A stretch of DNA of 64,000 bases, taken from NCBI RefSeq assembly GCF_000789255.1, contig NZ_CP009552.1, forward strand, positions 1,736,001 to 1,800,000, read 5' to 3'. A program made the translations under genes and the position numbers. Of this stretch, positions 60,502 through 64,000 are shown one piece after another. How positions within the stretch are numbered: position 1 is the stretch's first letter; each line of letters starts with the position of its first letter. Origin of the DNA: Geoglobus acetivorans. GTDB taxonomy: Archaea; Halobacteriota; Archaeoglobi; Archaeoglobales; Archaeoglobaceae. The notes below the pieces were generated by a model. It had not been told where the DNA came from, did not search any database, and saw nothing but the letters and a program-made list of their open reading frames with translations.

Positions 60502-61239
60502 TCATGCAAGAATCTTTACGATGATCAGGCTTATTTCGAAGAACAGGACCATTGGGACACCGACCATAAGCTGGGTAAACACATCAGGAGGCGTTATTAT
60601 TGCAGCCAGCGTAAAGAAGATTACGTAGAAATGTCTTCTGTAGTACTTGAATGTGTCGAGTCTGGCAAGCCCGTTTTTAACAGTAACATACATGAAGAGG
60701 GGCATCTGAAATATCAATCCAAAGACGGCGAGCATCATGACAACAAAGCTGATAAATTCGGCAATAGAGTACATGGCAAGCACTCCCTGGCCCTGTGCAC
60801 TCTCGTACAGAAACTGAAGAAAGAGCGGCAGCATCAGGACGTATCCGTAGGCGACACCTGATATGAACAGGATCACGGCAAGGGATGCGTAGATGATAAC
60901 TCTTGTCCGCGAAAGCTCAATGTTTGATAAAATTTCAGTCCTCTCCTTCAGTGTCTGGTATGTCAGGTAAATTATGTAGGGCAGTGCAACCACAACGCCG
61001 AGGATTATTGAAATCTTCAGTCTGAGCATCATCACCTCAAGCGGAGCCTGATAAATCAGTTCGGCTCCTTCAGGGAGGAGGTCCATCTTTATTTTCTCTA
61101 TTATCTCGTTTGAGAGTGTGGCGAAGGATATTCCCCAGACGACAGCGATGATTATGAAAATCCTCATCAGTTTTACTCTTAAATTTGCAAGAACCTCTGC
61201 AACTTCTGTTACGGTGATCTCTGACATCTGGTCTGACAT
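60502..61239 (-). CDS. tatC: Sec-independent translocase subunit TatC
   Basis: A 245-residue protein with about six transmembrane spans. It follows the TatC pattern, with an N-terminal amphipathic helix (ANLRVKLMRIFII), the conserved Pro-rich periplasmic loop after the first span, FQMPLFMY with the family glutamine and Pro, and YYRRHFYVIFFTLAAIITPPDVFTQ. TatC binds twin-arginine signals and docks TatA. It exports folded cofactor proteins. Confidence 0.9.
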   Translation of the reverse strand: MSDQMSEITVTEVAEVLANLRVKLMRIFIIIAVVWGISFATLSNEIIEKIKMDLLPEGAELIYQAPLEVMMLRLKISIILGVVVALPYIIYLTYQTLKERTEILSNIELSRTRVIIYASLAVILFISGVAYGYVLMLPLFLQFLYESAQGQGVLAMYSIAEFISFVVMMLAVFGLIFQMPLFMYVTVKNGLARLDTFKYYRRHFYVIFFTLAAIITPPDVFTQLMVGVPMVLFFEISLIIVKILA

Positions 61240-61324
61240 CTGTCTGGCTGTTTCACTTCAGAGTATAAAAAGTGTTTGAACTGCAGTTAAAATTTAAGTA
61301 TGATTAATTTCTTATCGATTATTC

Positions 61325-62683
61325 ATGAAAGAACTTGAAGAACTTCTCTCGGAACTTGATGGTATGGACATAGACCCGCATTCGGGAAAGCTTTTCGCCT
61401 ACATATATGAAACGGGTGATGAAAGACTGCGAGAACTGGCTCTTGAAGTTTTGAAAAGGTTCTACAACAAAAACATCCTCGACTTCACGGTATTCAGGAG
61501 CGCAATATTCTTTGAAAGAGAGGTGATAAACTTCTGCAAAACTCTTCTCAATGCGGATGAAAATGCGGTGGGAACGTTTACATATGGTGGAACTGAGAGC
61601 ATAATGCTTGCTGTTCTCTCTGCAAGAAATTATTTCAGAAAGAGGAATGGTGACAAAACTCCCGAAATGGTTGTGCCGTTCACGATCCACCCCTCTTTTA
61701 TCAAGTCTGCCCATTATTTTGGTCTGAAGGTCAGAATGGTTGACATTGATGAAAATTGCAAGGCAGACGTGGATGCTGTAAACTCTGCTGTGAATGAGAA
61801 TACGGCCCTTATAGCTCTTTCAGCACCAAACTGGCCCTACGGGACTGTTGATCCGGTCAAGGCTGTGGCTGAAATTGCTGAAGATAGCAATGTGCTGCTT
61901 CATGTTGATGCCTGTCTGGGCGGATTCATACTGCCCTTCTTTGAAAAGCTTGGTGAACGGGTGGAAAAATTCGATTTCAGAGTTGAAGGGGTTACGTCGG
62001 TCTCGATAGACGCACACAAGTATGGGTACACACCCAAGGGGGCTTCGTCCGTAATTTTCAGAAATGCCGAGCTTAAAAAGCATGCCATCTTCGTCGATAC
62101 CGCAAATCCCGGTTACGTTTTTGTCAACCCGGCGGTGCTGTCTTCAAGGTCTGTGGGTCCACTTGCATCTGCATTCGCCGTAATGGCGTATCTCGGGATG
62201 GAGGGCTATCTGAACCTCGCCAGAAAAATCCTTTCAGCACGGGATAAAATTTACAGGGGAATGAGAGACCTCGGTTTTGAAAGCGTTGGTCCAATCGAAT
62301 CTCAGGTGCTCTCCCTTTACAGCGAGAGTGTGGACATTCTCGGTTTCATGGAGGGTATGAGAAAAAGAGGGTGGCACTTCCACCTTCAGAGGGGTGTGGA
62401 GAAATTCGGCATAAAGCCAAACATTCACCTGACAGTCTCACCCGTACACGATAGGACTGCGGAGGATTTCGTCAGAGATGCAGGGGAGGCTGTGAATGAA
62501 AGAGGTTCTATAAATGCTGAAGAGCTTTTCAAAAAGATTGCGGAAGGAAAGATTCAGGAACTTCTGAATGAGTTCCGGGAAGGAAAGATTGACTCAAGCA
62601 TGGCACCGCTTCTTCTTGAGCAGTTAGACGAGGAAATGGCAAATGAAATCGTCAAGGAACTGGTGGTGGGATGGTATCGGTGA
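61325..62683 (+). CDS. PLP-dependent decarboxylase or lyase (group II)
   Basis: A 452-residue fold-type I enzyme. The PLP lysine is in SIDAHKYGYTPKG (about 222-234), the Asp that contacts the ring is in LLHVDACLGGF (about 193-203), and TYGGTESIMLAV (about 84) binds phosphate. It is longer than archaeal tyrosine/aspartate decarboxylase (MfnA, about 370) and resembles sphingosine-1-phosphate lyase-like enzymes. The exact amino acid or phospholipid substrate is unknown. It overlaps the transporter by 13 bases. Confidence 0.8.
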   Translation: MKELEELLSELDGMDIDPHSGKLFAYIYETGDERLRELALEVLKRFYNKNILDFTVFRSAIFFEREVINFCKTLLNADENAVGTFTYGGTESIMLAVLSARNYFRKRNGDKTPEMVVPFTIHPSFIKSAHYFGLKVRMVDIDENCKADVDAVNSAVNENTALIALSAPNWPYGTVDPVKAVAEIAEDSNVLLHVDACLGGFILPFFEKLGERVEKFDFRVEGVTSVSIDAHKYGYTPKGASSVIFRNAELKKHAIFVDTANPGYVFVNPAVLSSRSVGPLASAFAVMAYLGMEGYLNLARKILSARDKIYRGMRDLGFESVGPIESQVLSLYSESVDILGFMEGMRKRGWHFHLQRGVEKFGIKPNIHLTVSPVHDRTAEDFVRDAGEAVNERGSINAEELFKKIAEGKIQELLNEFREGKIDSSMAPLLLEQLDEEMANEIVKELVVGWYR

Positions 62684-63834
62684 GAAAAACCTTGCTCCTT
62701 GCAGGCCTCGTGCTCATAACATTTGCCTCCCAGGCAATCTGGGTAACGTTCTCTCCGGTAACGACCCTGGTTGCCCGGAATCTCGGAGTTTCTGCTGAAC
62801 TTGTTGGTTATCTGGCAGTAACATACCCTCTCTTCTTTCTGATTCTGACGGTTCCCTCGGGAATTCTCCTCGACAGAAACTTCAGGCTGTGGCTTCTGTT
62901 TGGCACAGTTATGACGTTCATCGGTGGTGCGGGAAGACTTCTGGATTACACAAATTATTTCTGGCTCCTTCTGTGCCAGCTTTTTTCTGCAACCGGCCAG
63001 CCATTCCTTCTGAATGCGTTCGTTCCCTTTGCATCCAGGATGTATGCTGAAAGGAGGTCTGTGGTTATATCAGTGCTGAGTCTTTCCATGTATCTCGGTA
63101 CAGTTTTCTCTCTCCTGGTTGGATACGAGTTTTACGCAGATGGCGGTTTGTTTGCCCTTATTTCGCCTCCTGCTATGCTTTCAGCTATCGGCTTTGCATT
63201 ATTTGTCTCTGGCTACAGGGTGCTTGATTCTGTCTCAGTTGATCAGCGTGCATTCAGGTTTTCTGACGTTGTCGGGAGAAAGGACCTGTGGATAATTGGA
63301 ATAATCCTCGGACTTGGGGTTGCTGCATTTGACAACCTCGCAACATGGCTTCAGCCGGCTCTTGAATCCGTGAAGCTCGGTGAGATTGCAGGAGATGCCG
63401 TAGCAGTTTCGATCGTTCTCGGTCTTGTTGGTGTGGCTCTCATTCCAGGATTCATCTCCGCTAAAAATGCGAGAACCCGGTACATGAGATGTGTGGTTCC
63501 ACTTATTGCCGGATTCTTTGTCATACTTGCCATCCTTCCATCGAAGCTGCTGGTCTTCGTCTTTCTGGGACTTGCAGGATTGCTTATGCTCCCGGCATAT
63601 CCCCTTATAATGGACTGGATAGGTTACTTCCATGAAAAGAGAATACAGGGTAGTGCCACGGGGTTTGTAGGGCTTGTTAGCAGAGCAATATCGGTTATGC
63701 TGATGTTCATTGCTCCGTACTTTATTTACAGTGCAAGGGCTTACTTCACCTTCCTGGCTTCAGTCGTAACAATTGCTTTCGTCTTTACGATGATTCTCCC
63801 CGATGACAGAAAAATGGAAAAAAATCATTCATAA
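62671..63834 (+). CDS. MFS transporter
   Basis: A 387-residue protein with about 12 spans. The family motif between spans 2 and 3 is present in weak form, VPSGILLDRNFRLW (about 61-74), with only one Asp-Arg match. The gene start overlaps the PLP enzyme. The substrate could be a product or precursor of that enzyme, but this is only by position. The stop lies in a short overlap with the next, leftward gene. Confidence 0.8.
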   Translation: MVSVRKTLLLAGLVLITFASQAIWVTFSPVTTLVARNLGVSAELVGYLAVTYPLFFLILTVPSGILLDRNFRLWLLFGTVMTFIGGAGRLLDYTNYFWLLLCQLFSATGQPFLLNAFVPFASRMYAERRSVVISVLSLSMYLGTVFSLLVGYEFYADGGLFALISPPAMLSAIGFALFVSGYRVLDSVSVDQRAFRFSDVVGRKDLWIIGIILGLGVAAFDNLATWLQPALESVKLGEIAGDAVAVSIVLGLVGVALIPGFISAKNARTRYMRCVVPLIAGFFVILAILPSKLLVFVFLGLAGLLMLPAYPLIMDWIGYFHEKRIQGSATGFVGLVSRAISVMLMFIAPYFIYSARAYFTFLASVVTIAFVFTMILPDDRKMEKNHS

Positions 63835-64000
63835 ACTTTTTCAAATTCTTTATACCAGTCCATTGCGTCCTTTTCGTAGTCTCTGTCTTTTGATGGTATG
63901 TCGAGCATTTTGTATGCTTCATGCTGTATCAGGAGCTTCATGATTTCATTGCTTCCTGTCCAGATCGGGGCAAGACGCATGTCCCTGAGCATCCTCTCCA
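63825..64000 (-). CDS. Acyl-CoA dehydrogenase, C-terminal part (runs off the window)
   Basis: The visible 57 residues are the end of an acyl-CoA dehydrogenase: RMLRDMRLAPIWTGSNEIMKLLI is the family signature of the last helix pair, and the catalytic region normally lies just before. The rest of the gene is beyond the right edge. It ends at 63825, overlapping the MFS gene by 10 bases. Confidence 0.85.
   Translation of the reverse strand, partial: ERMLRDMRLAPIWTGSNEIMKLLIQHEAYKMLDIPSKDRDYEKDAMDWYKEFEKVYE

Noticed and set aside
1-64000. CRISPR arrays and ribosomal RNA genes
   Set aside because: No regularly spaced direct repeats or rRNA motifs were seen; the Cas4-like protein stands alone.

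Overview
The window is archaeal and most consistent with a hyperthermophilic member of the Archaeoglobales. The signs are TATA boxes about 25-30 bases ahead of leaderless starts, G-rich Shine-Dalgarno sites inside operons, tRNA genes without encoded CCA, a fused Fae-Hps, an AF2212-like antitoxin, TatC, archaeal ribose-1,5-bisphosphate isomerase, HerA, and many acyl-CoA and organic-acid oxidation genes. The species cannot be fixed from the sequence alone.

Bases 1-10447 look like the right part of an integrated virus or virus-like element that sits against the 3' end of a tRNA-Glu gene. A leaderless promoter at about 394 drives a tightly overlapping operon (423-6460). It encodes small secreted or membrane proteins, a very basic 55-residue protein, a 620-residue surface protein with a Thr/Pro stalk, tiny TTG-started proteins and a FtsK/HerA-like ATPase. 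A divergent control region (7356-7486) with phased repeats and a palindrome separates a leftward RHH operon from a rightward operon (7487-9226) that contains an AbrB-like protein and a candidate nuclease. An iteron-like repeat block (9279-9402) follows. The last gene runs antisense into the tRNA. No integrase is visible and the left end lies outside the window.

Bases 10654-19961 are core metabolism: an SCP2 protein, acyl-CoA dehydrogenase, sucCD, sdhABCD, a radical SAM enzyme with a flavodoxin-like protein, sfsA and tRNA-Gln. Bases 19962-28483 form a worn, partly AT-rich accessory region. It holds a 2H phosphoesterase-metallophosphatase fusion, an insertion sequence, a RelE-type toxin pair, an AF2212-like/VapC pair whose toxin has a nonsense codon, several gene remnants, and an intact ROK kinase plus ribose-1,5-bisphosphate isomerase pair.

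Bases 28649-44649 carry an AMMECR1 protein, a GDT1-type transporter, a Cas4-like protein lacking a catalytic acid, a GPN-type GTPase, PRPP synthetase, an Lrp regulator beside rubrerythrin, a ZIP transporter, tRNA-Gly, an IS481 element with clear target duplication, a regulator plus 2-oxoacid:ferredoxin oxidoreductase and Glu/Leu-type dehydrogenase operon, a CBS protein with a hibernation-factor-like tail, fae-hps and tpiA. Bases 44886-64000 hold a type II restriction-modification pair, a two-gene sodium symporter, a complete methylmalonyl-CoA mutase operon (mutase, MeaB, cobalamin adenosyltransferase, regulator), acyl-CoA dehydrogenases, manC, a HerA-like gene, tRNA-Ala, tatC, a PLP decarboxylase and an MFS transporter.

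The metabolic genes join into one inferred route. Branched-chain amino acids are deaminated, decarboxylated to acyl-CoAs by the ferredoxin oxidoreductase, oxidised by acyl-CoA dehydrogenases, and passed through methylmalonyl-CoA mutase to succinyl-CoA, which SucCD and succinate dehydrogenase then use.
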